Of a stretch of 64,000 nucleotides of DNA, positions 8,785-16,956 are shown in pieces; the stretch's first letter is position 1, and the number at the start of each line of letters is the position of its first letter. The stretch lies in the NCBI RefSeq assembly GCF_007990225.1, contig NZ_BJWF01000001.1, positions 186,001-250,000 on the forward strand, in the 5' to 3' direction. The stretch is from Enterococcus villorum. Its GTDB lineage: Bacteria; Bacillota; Bacilli; Lactobacillales; Enterococcaceae. The notes below the pieces were generated by a model. The model was not told where the DNA came from. It ran no database searches and was given only the letters and a program-made list of their open reading frames with translations. Made by a program: the position numbers and the translations under genes.

Positions 8785-9345
8785 CTAATGAAAGACTTTC
8801 CCGGCTCGCTCATAAAATAGTTCTTTTATAGAATAAACCACATTTATATAACGTGCCAAGACAAAAAAGAGATCCGATAAACGATTGATAAATTTATAAG
8901 CTATCTCATTCGTTTCTTCTTTCATGATCAACTCTGTGATCTCTCGTTCTGCTCGTCTAGTTACTGTCCGTGCAATATGAAAATATCCAGCAACCAGATG
9001 TCCACCAGGTAAAATAAATTTTTCAATGATAGGAAGTTTGGATTGATAAAAATCAATCATTTTTTCTATTTTATCTAAGTCCTGTTGATTAATGAGCCAT
9101 TCTTTCCTCTTTGCAGGTGTAGCAAAATCTGTTCCTGCATCAAATAATAGTATTTGTATGTGTGTCAATTCTTCAATTAACTCAGAAAATTTTGCAGAAT
9201 CTAATTCTGCAATGATTGTCCCTACCCAAGCATTGATTTCGTCAGTACTGCCGTATGCACGTACCCGAGGGGAAGATTTCTTTAATCTTTGGCCACCAAT
9301 GATACTGGTCATACCCTTATCCCCGCTTTTGGTATAAATTTTCAT
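8785..9345 (-). CDS. PduO-type cob(I)alamin adenosyltransferase
   Basis: Transfers adenosyl from ATP to cob(I)alamin, making the coenzyme B12 that class II ribonucleotide reductase needs. The 186-residue protein starts MKIYTKSGDKGMTS with the conserved P-loop-like ATP site, has YGSTDEINAWVG, and the RRAERE helix typical of PduO family members. An AGAGGAG site precedes the ATG. It starts 15 bp after nrdJ in the same operon. Since the window has no cobalamin biosynthesis genes, it most likely adenosylates imported corrinoid. Confidence 0.93.
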   Translation of the reverse strand: MKIYTKSGDKGMTSIIGGQRLKKSSPRVRAYGSTDEINAWVGTIIAELDSAKFSELIEELTHIQILLFDAGTDFATPAKRKEWLINQQDLDKIEKMIDFYQSKLPIIEKFILPGGHLVAGYFHIARTVTRRAEREITELIMKEETNEIAYKFINRLSDLFFVLARYINVVYSIKELFYERAGKVFH

Positions 9346-9360
9346 TTTTACGCTCCTCTT

Positions 9361-11868
9361 TTATAACCCACATTTTAACTGAATTTTACAGTGTGTACAG
9401 GTACTGCAACCACCAATCTCTTCAATCGTTCCTTCGTGACAGATCGGGCATCGCTCATCTTCATGATCAATCGTTTGATTTATGACAGGTTTATCTTGAG
9501 CATCTTCAAGCAAAGATTTTTCTATGTCAAAATCATTTGCAAAGCTGTTTTCTTCAGCTGATAGCGTCAGCACTTGAGAATCACGACTCCCGTCGACATA
9601 CACTGTCCCACCTTTAGCACCTCCTTGATAAAGTTTTTCATAAATCGCCGCTACTTCTTTGACGCTATACCCTCTAGGTGCATTGACAGTTTTTGAAATG
9701 GAGCTATCTATCCATCGTTGAATAGTACATTGTACATCCACATGCGCCTCAGGAGAAAGTTCCATCGCTGAAACAAAATACTCTGGTAAGTGAGAAGCAG
9801 TGGCTTCAGGATGGTCAGCTAAATATTCGTCCACAATTTTAGCATGTACTTCAATAAATTTCCCCAAACGACCACTTCTAAAATAAGAGAATGAAAAATA
9901 TGGTTCTAAGCCAGTGGATACGCCTGTCATTGTTCCTGTGGAGCCTGTTGGTGCAATGGTTAACAAATGAGAATTACGGATGCCATAAGTTAAAATACCT
10001 TGTCGAATATTTTCTGGCATTTTTTTCATGTACCCTGATTCAATAAAACGTTGACGTAACTGTTGTGTCTCTTCTTTCGTTTGACCGATTAGATAAGGAA
10101 AACTCCCTTTTTCTTTTGCCAATTCAATGGATGTTTGATAGGCTGTCACTGCAATGGTTTCAAACAATTGATCAATCAATATCGCGCTTTCTTTAGAACC
10201 ATAAGTCTTTTCACAATGAATCAATAAATCAGCCAATCCCATCACACCTAAGCCAATTCGACGTTCGCCTTTTGCTTGTTGCTCATTTTTATCAAAGAAA
10301 TAAGGTGTCGCATCAATCACATTATCTTGAAAACGAACGCTAGTTCTGACTACTTCTGCTACTTTTTGTAAATCGATTGTTTTTCTATGTTTGTCGAACA
10401 TATTGGCTAGATTAATCGCTGCTAAATTGCAGACAGCATATGGCGTAAGAGGCTGTTCGCCACATGGATTCGTTGCGACTACTTTTTGTCCATAAGCTGT
10501 AGCATTTGTCATTTCATTAGCATTATCAATAAAAAAGATGCCTGGTTCTGCAGAATAGGTGGCACAGTAAGTGATTAATTCCCAAAGCTCTCTTGCTTGA
10601 ATGGTTTGATAAACTTTTACCCTTCGTCCGGTTGCTTCCCATTCTCGAACATCCCCTATTTCAGCCCAATGTTGGTCATAATCCTCCATTTCTTCTTTTG
10701 TATATTCTTCAATAGCAGGAAAACGCAGTTCATAGGTGCCATCTTGTTCGACTGCTTGCATAAATTCTTTGGTTAAGCAAACGGAAATATTGGCTCCAGT
10801 TAAAAAATCGGGGTCCTTTACACTATAGGTTCCACCTTGTTTTAATTTTTGGCGAACTTCTTTCACTAAAGCATGGTTTGCATATTGAGAAAATTCTTCA
10901 TGCGTATTCAACACTTCAAATAACGCTTTTTCGTCTGAGGATAATGGTAAGAAAGAGAGCTTTTCACTTGCCAGTTGTTTGATTTTTTCATTTTTACTAT
11001 GAACTATTAGCTGTTGTAAGATCATCGGGTTTTGGATTTTTGAAATAATAAACTCAAAAATATCAGGATGCCAATCATTTAGCATGATCATTTGCGCTCC
11101 TCTTCGGCTTCCTCCTTGTTCTACTAAATGCGTCAAATTTGCTAGATCATTTAACCAAGAAACTGCTCCAGAAGATTTTCCATTGACTCCGTGTACGACA
11201 GCAGATTTTGGCCTTAAAGTAGAACCATTTGTTCCCACACCTCCACCACGGCTCATAATTTCCATTACCTCTTGTCGATGAGTAGCTAAACCTGTACGAG
11301 AATCTTTAATAAATGGCATCACAAAACAATTAAAATAAGTCACTTTGGTATCGGTTCCTGCGCCATACAAGACTCGACCAGCAGGAATCAAGTTTTGTTC
11401 CGTTAGTTGTTTATAAAAATCATTATAGAATTTTTCTTGTTGTGATCCTTCGACCCCAGAAATCCCAAAAGCTACACGAGAAGCAATTTGTTCAAAATAC
11501 AATTCTAGTGGCTTTTCAACTTCGCTTTTTTGTCTAATTACAACACCACTATTGGTTTCTTTAGGATCGGTTAGAGAAGACTGAAATTCTTCTTCCACTT
11601 TGATTATTAACTGTTCCCCTACTTGTTCTTGAATGATCCCAATCCCTCGTGCTGGATATTTTGGGTCTGCTCGTACGGTCAAAATGACGAGATCACCAAC
11701 CGTTAACGTTTGATTGTGTGGGTCTTTATACGTATAACGATCCAACATGATCAAACGTGAAATTCCTTCAAAAGTTAATTTCATTTGAGAATCAATGGGG
11801 GTTACTTCTGAATAGTTTCGAATATCTTGATTTAACTTTTCTATATATTTTTCTGTATAATTAATCAT
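9361..11868 (-). CDS. nrdJ: Adenosylcobalamin-dependent (class II) ribonucleotide reductase
   Basis: Reduces ribonucleotides to deoxyribonucleotides using coenzyme B12, with or without oxygen. The 835-residue protein has the redox cysteine pair Cys181 (YFNCFVMP) and Cys480 (VCNLAAINL), and the radical-site cluster Asn467-Cys469-Glu471 in NPCGEQ. It also has GGRGVG-like loops (SRGGGVGTNGS) and the phosphate-site segment IAPTGSTGT. The last 30 residues hold CPIC, CSTCTHC and CGL, the mobile reductase/zinc-like tail seen in class II enzymes. The start follows an AGGTGG site. Two NrdR boxes lie directly upstream, one over the likely -10. It forms an operon with the adenosyltransferase and the DUF4430 lipoprotein. 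Confidence 0.95.
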   Translation of the reverse strand: MINYTEKYIEKLNQDIRNYSEVTPIDSQMKLTFEGISRLIMLDRYTYKDPHNQTLTVGDLVILTVRADPKYPARGIGIIQEQVGEQLIIKVEEEFQSSLTDPKETNSGVVIRQKSEVEKPLELYFEQIASRVAFGISGVEGSQQEKFYNDFYKQLTEQNLIPAGRVLYGAGTDTKVTYFNCFVMPFIKDSRTGLATHRQEVMEIMSRGGGVGTNGSTLRPKSAVVHGVNGKSSGAVSWLNDLANLTHLVEQGGSRRGAQMIMLNDWHPDIFEFIISKIQNPMILQQLIVHSKNEKIKQLASEKLSFLPLSSDEKALFEVLNTHEEFSQYANHALVKEVRQKLKQGGTYSVKDPDFLTGANISVCLTKEFMQAVEQDGTYELRFPAIEEYTKEEMEDYDQHWAEIGDVREWEATGRRVKVYQTIQARELWELITYCATYSAEPGIFFIDNANEMTNATAYGQKVVATNPCGEQPLTPYAVCNLAAINLANMFDKHRKTIDLQKVAEVVRTSVRFQDNVIDATPYFFDKNEQQAKGERRIGLGVMGLADLLIHCEKTYGSKESAILIDQLFETIAVTAYQTSIELAKEKGSFPYLIGQTKEETQQLRQRFIESGYMKKMPENIRQGILTYGIRNSHLLTIAPTGSTGTMTGVSTGLEPYFSFSYFRSGRLGKFIEVHAKIVDEYLADHPEATASHLPEYFVSAMELSPEAHVDVQCTIQRWIDSSISKTVNAPRGYSVKEVAAIYEKLYQGGAKGGTVYVDGSRDSQVLTLSAEENSFANDFDIEKSLLEDAQDKPVINQTIDHEDERCPICHEGTIEEIGGCSTCTHCKIQLKCGL

Positions 11869-11892
11869 TATATTACCACCTCTCTGACAAAA

Positions 11893-11939
11893 AAACTATA
11901 TATAGTGCGTATAAAATGTTAACACACTATATAATGTGT
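11893..11939. promoter_or_regulatory. Double NrdR operator between nrdJ and the ECF S-component
   Basis: Two 16-bp sites fit the NrdR box (ACACwATATATwGTGT): 11893-11908, core CTATATATAG, and 11924-11939, ACACTATATAATGTGT. Their starts are 31 bp apart, three helical turns, which is the spacing known for NrdR pairs. On the nrdJ side, box 1 covers a TATAGT -10 with TTAACA 16 bp upstream. On the other side, box 2 ends 10 bp before the S-component -35 (TTGTAA 11949-11954, TACAAT 11971-11976). Confidence 0.88.
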
Positions 11940-12014
11940 TATCAAACCTTGTAATAATTTTTTTCTATGATACAATGGGAACTAATACCAATGATAAAAG
12001 GAGTATTTTTCGTA

Positions 12015-12542
12015 ATGAATCCATCCAATCCTCGTTTTTCCATTCAAAAATTTGCTTATCTATCACTTTTAACTTCTGCTTGTGTCGTCGGCAGGCTCTT
12101 TTTTGTTTGGCTGCCAAATGTTCAACCGATGACTGCTATTCTTTTGTTACTTGCTTTTTACGGTTCATTAACTGATACATTGCTTGTATCCTTGTTAAGC
12201 TTATTCATTACAAATTTATATTTAGGATTGGGCACATGGACAATTAGTCAGATGATTGCTTTTAGTGGGATCATTCTTTTTTTCCATTGTATCCGTAAGC
12301 TCCCATTGGTGGCTAAACACGTGAGTATTCAAGCCGTTTTCAGTTTTTTTTGTGGCATAATCTATGGTTTGATTGTTTCTCGAATCGAAACTTTTATTTA
12401 TCAAGTTCCTTCTTTTTGGGTTTATTATTTTCAAGGACTACCATTTGATTTCGCTCATGGAATGGGGAATTTTTTCTTTTATATTCTACTCTTTCCATTA
12501 TTTCAAAGAATTATTTTCCCGCTGTACCGTAAGCATTGTTGA
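12015..12542 (+). CDS. ECF transporter S-component, probable cobalamin (CbrT-like)
   Basis: Very hydrophobic protein of 175 residues with about five or six membrane helices, fitting the substrate-binding S-component of ECF vitamin transporters. The segment RLFFVWLPNVQPMTAILLL after the first helix is typical of the subgroup found with B12 genes. The ATG at 12015 follows AAAGGAG with an 11-base gap; an upstream in-frame ATG lacks a site. It would use the general ECF A/A'/T module encoded elsewhere. Divergence from the B12-dependent nrdJ operon over a shared NrdR operator is the main reason to propose cobalamin as substrate. Confidence 0.72.
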   Translation: MNPSNPRFSIQKFAYLSLLTSACVVGRLFFVWLPNVQPMTAILLLLAFYGSLTDTLLVSLLSLFITNLYLGLGTWTISQMIAFSGIILFFHCIRKLPLVAKHVSIQAVFSFFCGIIYGLIVSRIETFIYQVPSFWVYYFQGLPFDFAHGMGNFFFYILLFPLFQRIIFPLYRKHC

Positions 12543-12580
12543 TTTTTAGTTTTATCAACTTTTTATGCTTTTTTGAAAAA

Positions 12581-12618
12581 CAAAAAAACCAAGTCTTACT
12601 GAGACTTGGCGTTTTTTT
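12581..12618 (+). terminator. Terminator of the ECF S-component gene
   Basis: Stem CCAAGTCT / AGACTTGG followed by CGTTTTTTT. Confidence 0.88.
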
Positions 12619-12660
12619 ATTTAAAGTGATTCAATTTTCTTGTGAACGTTTATATTCTAA

Positions 12661-12690
12661 AAAAAAATAGGAAAAATAAATTTCCTATTT
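12661..12690 (-). terminator. Terminator of the amino-acid ABC operon
   Basis: Stem AAATAGGAAA / TTTCCTATTT; on the minus strand a run of nine T follows. Confidence 0.8.
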
Positions 12691-12738
12691 CTTATATTTA
12701 CATAAATGACTCATGTAATTGTTCTTTTTTTTACAAAA

Positions 12739-13395
12739 TCAATAACTGTATTTTCTTTTTTCCAAATAAGAAGACAGTAGAGACAATGCATAACAAACAA
12801 CAAAATACATAAAGGTCATCATAATAAATACAGGTAAGACATAATTCGTATTTTGACCGTAAACAATTCGCGCTTGGTGTGTTAATTCTGGTAAGGAAAT
12901 AATCACAGCTAATGAAGTATCTTTAATTAAAGAAATTAATTGACTGACGATAGCTGGGATCATTGACTTAAATGCTTGAGGTAACACAATAATTCGCATC
13001 GTTTTCACGTAAGACAAACCTGTAGAAAGACCAGCTTCCATTTGCCCTTTAGGTACAGCATTCAATCCGGCACGGAAAATTTCTGATAGCATAGCAGATT
13101 CAAAAATCGTCAAAGCAGCGACTGCTGACCAAAAAATATTCATTTTGATTCCAATCTGTGGTAAAGCAAAATACGTAAAGAAAATAATCAATAGCAAGGG
13201 TAAATTTCGAATAATATCAATCAATATTCCTAATATTTTGGAAAGATAAGGTATATTAGCAAAACGAACAACTCCGAATAAACCACCAATCAAAAAACTA
13301 AAGATGATTGAAAATAGTGAAACTTCCACCGTTACTTTTAAACCTTCTAGTAAAAAGCGTACATTCATCCATGAAAAAGCACCGCTAAAATCCAT
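12739..13395 (-). CDS. glnP: Polar amino-acid ABC transporter permease (second)
   Basis: Membrane permease of the His/Glu/Gln/Asp ABC family, 218 residues with five predicted helices. The EAA loop, where the ATPase docks, is in EAGLSTGLSYVKTMRIIVLPQAFKSMIPA. It is the last gene of the ATPase - binding protein - permease - permease operon and pairs with the permease just upstream. Gene order equals B. subtilis glnQHMP; the exact amino acid is not readable from sequence, so the symbol is by order only. Confidence 0.85.
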   Translation of the reverse strand: MDFSGAFSWMNVRFLLEGLKVTVEVSLFSIIFSFLIGGLFGVVRFANIPYLSKILGILIDIIRNLPLLLIIFFTYFALPQIGIKMNIFWSAVAALTIFESAMLSEIFRAGLNAVPKGQMEAGLSTGLSYVKTMRIIVLPQAFKSMIPAIVSQLISLIKDTSLAVIISLPELTHQARIVYGQNTNYVLPVFIMMTFMYFVVCYALSLLSSYLEKRKYSY

Positions 13396-13410
13396 TCTGT
13401 TCTCCCCTTT

Positions 13411-14058
13411 CTATGAACGAACTGCCCATTTTTTCTCAAGATATGACATTAAATAGGATAAAGGTAGTGTAATCACTAAGTAAAAAAGTCCGACAATAAT
13501 GTAAGTATCAAAAGTATTGAACGTTTCACTAGCAACTAAATCTCCCTGATACATCAGATCCAAACCAGCAACAATGGCTAATATGGAAGAATTTTTTACC
13601 AAGTTAATAAATTGGTTACCTAATGGTGGAACGACAATCTTAAAAGCTTGTGGCAAAATAATGTAACGCATGGTTTGTGCATAAGTTAGCCCTGCCGATA
13701 ACCCCGCCTCTGTTTGCCCTTTTGGTACTGTTTGAATACCCGAACGAACAGTTTCTGCAATAAAGGCAGACGTATAAATGGTCAAACCGATTGTCCCAGC
13801 TTGGAATCCATCAAAGCTGACCCAATAGATAGGTACAACTACGTAAAAAAACATTACGATAATTAATAATGGGATATTTCTAAAAAATTCCACATAAGCT
13901 TTTGCTAAGCCACTAATGACTTTATTTTCTGACAATTGAAAAATTGCCATAAGTGTGCCAATAATTAAGCTAAATAATAAAGCGAGTACACTTGCATAAA
14001 TGGTGATTTTGAACCCCTCTAAGAAGGTAGATCCATAAGTTTGTATCAATTCACCCAT
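13411..14058 (-). CDS. glnM: Polar amino-acid ABC transporter permease (first)
   Basis: Permease of 215 residues, about five membrane helices, with the docking EAA loop EAGLSAGLTYAQTMRYIILPQAFKIVVPP. About half the residues match the neighbouring permease by eye, as expected for a heterodimeric channel. It starts 12 bp after the binding-protein gene. Symbol assigned by operon order. Confidence 0.85.
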   Translation of the reverse strand: MGELIQTYGSTFLEGFKITIYASVLALLFSLIIGTLMAIFQLSENKVISGLAKAYVEFFRNIPLLIIVMFFYVVVPIYWVSFDGFQAGTIGLTIYTSAFIAETVRSGIQTVPKGQTEAGLSAGLTYAQTMRYIILPQAFKIVVPPLGNQFINLVKNSSILAIVAGLDLMYQGDLVASETFNTFDTYIIVGLFYLVITLPLSYLMSYLEKKWAVRS

Positions 14059-14070
14059 TTTTTCTCCTCC

Positions 14071-14886
14071 TTAATCCACTTTTCCTTGCGTTGTATCTGG
14101 GAACCATTTGTGAAAGATTTTATCATAGGTGCCGTCTGCAATCATGTCTTTTAATGCTTTATTGACGGCCTGTAAGAAGTCTTTTTGTCCTTTATTGATT
14201 GCAATACCATATGGTTCATTCGTAAATGCCTCACCTGTTAAAGTATAAGCAGGATTTTCGGCTGCCATTCCTAATAGGATAGCATTATCTGTTGTCATTG
14301 CATCTCCTTGACCTGATTGTAACGCAGTAAATGCTTCTGCATAGTTTTCTAATTCTAAAACTTTTGCATCTGGCGCATGTTGATGAATATTGTCTGCTGA
14401 AGTTGAACCTTTGACAGCCAATACTGTTGTATCAGCATTTAGATCATCGACACTTTTGATTGGGCTCCCTTTTTTGACTAATAAGGATTGACCAGCATCA
14501 AAATAAACTTCAGAAAAATCAACTTGTTTTTTTCGTTCATCTGTAATCGTCATAGTAGCGATGATCGCATCAATATTTCCATTTTTCAATAAGGGAATAC
14601 GTGTCTTAGAAGTAACTTCCACAAATTCCGCTTTCCCATCTTTTCCTAAAATCTTTTGGGTAATCGCTTTAGCAATATCAATATCGAATCCTTGAACTGT
14701 ACTGCTTTTAATGTCCATCATACCAAACAAACGAGTATCGTACTTTACGCCCCAAGTAATCGTATCTGTTTGTTTACTACGATCCAAAATATTTTCTTCT
14801 GCAACACTTTTTCCTTTACAGCCACTTAAAATAAAAAAGACAAGTCCTAAAAGGAAAAACAAACGAATCATTGTTTTCTTGCGCAT
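14071..14886 (-). CDS. glnH: Polar amino-acid ABC transporter substrate-binding lipoprotein
   Basis: Extracellular solute-binding lipoprotein of 271 residues (SBP_bac_3 family). The lipobox FILSGC puts the lipid-anchored cysteine at about residue 23. The ligand-domain blocks VQGFDIDIAKAI, ATMTITDERKKQVDFS and VKGSTSADNI follow. The acidic-pocket residues that choose glutamine from glutamate cannot be settled by eye. It lies 13 bp after the ATPase gene and is co-transcribed with it. Confidence 0.88.
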   Translation of the reverse strand: MRKKTMIRLFFLLGLVFFILSGCKGKSVAEENILDRSKQTDTITWGVKYDTRLFGMMDIKSSTVQGFDIDIAKAITQKILGKDGKAEFVEVTSKTRIPLLKNGNIDAIIATMTITDERKKQVDFSEVYFDAGQSLLVKKGSPIKSVDDLNADTTVLAVKGSTSADNIHQHAPDAKVLELENYAEAFTALQSGQGDAMTTDNAILLGMAAENPAYTLTGEAFTNEPYGIAINKGQKDFLQAVNKALKDMIADGTYDKIFHKWFPDTTQGKVD

Positions 14887-14899
14887 ATTATTCCTCCTA

Positions 14900-15637
14900 T
14901 CAATGATTAATCACTTTACTGATAAATTGTTGCGCTCGTTGTTCTTTAGGATTTTCAAAGAAATTCTTCACATCGCGACTATCTTCTAACACTTGACCAT
15001 CCGCCATAAAGATGACACGATCAGCTACTTCTTTTGCAAATCCCATTTCATGAGTAACCACAATCATGGACATGCCATCGCGTGCTAATTTTTTCATAAC
15101 ATCTAGGACGTCACCGATCATCTCTGGGTCTAAGGCAGATGTTGGCTCATCAAATAACAGCATTTCGGGATTCATCGCAAGACCACGAGCAATCGCGACA
15201 CGCTGTTGTTGACCACCTGACAACATTGATGGATAAGAATCTTTTTTATCCAACATATTGACTTTATCTAAGAATTTTTCTGCATTTTTCACTGCACTTG
15301 CTTGATCTTGTTTTAATACTTTGATCGGTGCAAGCGTGATATTTTCTAATACAGTCTTATTAGGATAAAGATTAAAATGTTGAAAAACCATCCCAATATT
15401 TTTTCGCACTTCTGTCAATTTTGTATTTTTATCGTGCAAATCGATATCATTGATCAATAATTTACCTGAAGAAATAGTTTCTAATCCATTAATACATCGT
15501 AACATTGTACTTTTACCTGAACCTGAAGGACCAATGACAACGACAACTTCCCCTTTCTCAAACTCGAGGTTTATGTTTTTCAAAGCATGGAATTTGCCGT
15601 AGTGTTTTTCCACGTTATCAAATTTAATCATTGCCAT
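14900..15637 (-). CDS. glnQ: Polar amino-acid ABC transporter ATP-binding protein
   Basis: Cytoplasmic ATPase of 245 residues driving the importer encoded by the next three genes. It has Walker [10 protein letters not shown], the signature [16 protein letters not shown], Walker [14 protein letters not shown] and the switch histidine in VVTHEMGF. It is the first gene of the operon; a consensus-like promoter lies 60-90 bp upstream. The ATG at 15637 is preceded by GGGAG at nine bases. Confidence 0.92.
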   Translation of the reverse strand: MAMIKFDNVEKHYGKFHALKNINLEFEKGEVVVVIGPSGSGKSTMLRCINGLETISSGKLLINDIDLHDKNTKLTEVRKNIGMVFQHFNLYPNKTVLENITLAPIKVLKQDQASAVKNAEKFLDKVNMLDKKDSYPSMLSGGQQQRVAIARGLAMNPEMLLFDEPTSALDPEMIGDVLDVMKKLARDGMSMIVVTHEMGFAKEVADRVIFMADGQVLEDSRDVKNFFENPKEQRAQQFISKVINH

Positions 15638-15696
15638 ATCATTACACTCCCATTATTATTTAGTAAGAAAACATCTAATCATGTAGAATAGACCAT

Positions 15697-15726
15697 ATTA
15701 TATATGATACTTAAGCAATTTGTAAA
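15697..15726 (-). promoter_or_regulatory. Promoter of the glnQHMP-type operon
   Basis: On the minus strand TTTACA (15726-15721) and TATAAT (15702-15697) are separated by 18 bases. No T-box, CodY box or riboswitch was seen in the short leader. Confidence 0.6.
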
Positions 15727-15891
15727 GTTTCTTTGAAACTTTCTTTCGTCATTTTCTATCTTATACATTCTTTTTGTTGTTTTTTTTCAGCATTTTTAAG
15801 TGTCTTTTGACTTCGAACAGTTGTTTCTTCCTCTAAAAAACGGTAAGATATTAAGTGCTTAGTCTTACTAATCGTAAAGAGGTGTTTTTTT

Positions 15892-16902
15892 TTGAAAAAT
15901 ATTATTTTAACTGGGGATCGCCCTACTGGTAAATTACATTTAGGACATTATGTAGGGTCATTAAAAACAAGGGTTGAAATGCAAAGAGACGACAATAATC
16001 AGTTATTTATCATGATTGCCGATATGCAAGCCTTAACGGATAATGCAAAAAATCCAGAAAAAGTTTCTTCTAATGTCTTAGAAGTTGCTTTAGATTATTT
16101 AGCTGTTGGTTTAGATCCAAACAAATCGACACTTTTTATTCAATCACAAATACCTGAGTTGGCTGAATTGACCATGTATTATTTAAACTTGGTTAGCGTT
16201 GGTCGTGTCCGCCGTAATCCGACAGTAAAAACAGAAATCGAACAGAAAAAGTTTGGGGAAAGTGTACCAACTGGTTTCTTTATTTATCCAGTTTCTCAAG
16301 CTGCTGATATTACCGCTTTTAAAGCAAATCTCGTACCTGTTGGTGAAGACCAAAAACCAATGTTAGAACAAACACAAGAAATTGTTCAAAGTTTTAACCA
16401 TACGTATGGGGATGTTTTGATAGAACCAAAAGGTGTTTTTCCACCTAAAGGTATGGGCCGTTTACCTGGAATTGACGGGAATGGAAAAATGAGTAAATCA
16501 TTAGGAAATGGCATTTATATTTCTGATCCTGCTGAGGTAGTCAAGAAAAAAGTCATGAGTATGTATACTGATCCAAATCACATCCACGTGGAAGATCCTG
16601 GCCAAGTAGAAGGCAATATGGTGTTTACTTATTTAGATGTTTTCGGAAAAGACAAAGAAGCCATCGAGGAAATGAAATCTCATTATCGTCGTGGCGGACT
16701 TGGCGATGTTAAAATTAAACGTTATTTGATTGATGTTTTAGAAGAAGAGTTTGCTCCAATCCGTGCTAGACGTGAAGAATTGGCAAAAGACCCTGCTGGT
16801 GTTATGGACATTCTACGAAAAGGGAGCGAAGAAGCCGCAAAAGTGGCCGCTCAAACGCTCACAGAAGTAAAAACTGCTATGGGCATCAATTATTTCAACT
16901 AA
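15892..16902 (+). CDS. trpS: Tryptophan--tRNA ligase
   Basis: Charges tRNA-Trp in the cytoplasm. The 336-residue class I synthetase has the HIGH-type motif HLGH at residues 16-19 and KMSKS near residue 200. The start is TTG (15892) behind AAAGAGGTG. Length is normal for bacterial TrpRS. It is monocistronic with no T-box sequence visible upstream, unlike pheST below. Confidence 0.95.
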   Translation: MKNIILTGDRPTGKLHLGHYVGSLKTRVEMQRDDNNQLFIMIADMQALTDNAKNPEKVSSNVLEVALDYLAVGLDPNKSTLFIQSQIPELAELTMYYLNLVSVGRVRRNPTVKTEIEQKKFGESVPTGFFIYPVSQAADITAFKANLVPVGEDQKPMLEQTQEIVQSFNHTYGDVLIEPKGVFPPKGMGRLPGIDGNGKMSKSLGNGIYISDPAEVVKKKVMSMYTDPNHIHVEDPGQVEGNMVFTYLDVFGKDKEAIEEMKSHYRRGGLGDVKIKRYLIDVLEEEFAPIRARREELAKDPAGVMDILRKGSEEAAKVAAQTLTEVKTAMGINYFN

Positions 16903-16914
16903 TAAATAAGCAAA

Positions 16915-16949
16915 AAAACAATGACTGAATCTGATTCAGTCATTGTTTT
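16915..16949. terminator. Bidirectional terminator between trpS and pheT
   Basis: Near-perfect stem AACAATGACTGAATC / GATTCAGTCATTGTT with A and T flanks. Confidence 0.92.
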
Positions 16950-16956
16950 TTCTTTT

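Noticed and set aside
11869-12014. Cobalamin riboswitch for the B12 module
   Set aside because: The intergenic region is too short and has no B12-box-like sequence; NrdR boxes explain the regulation instead.
15638-15891. T-box leader for trpS
   Set aside because: No T-box core (AGGxTGGxACCGCG) or terminator pair between the promoter region and the start codon.
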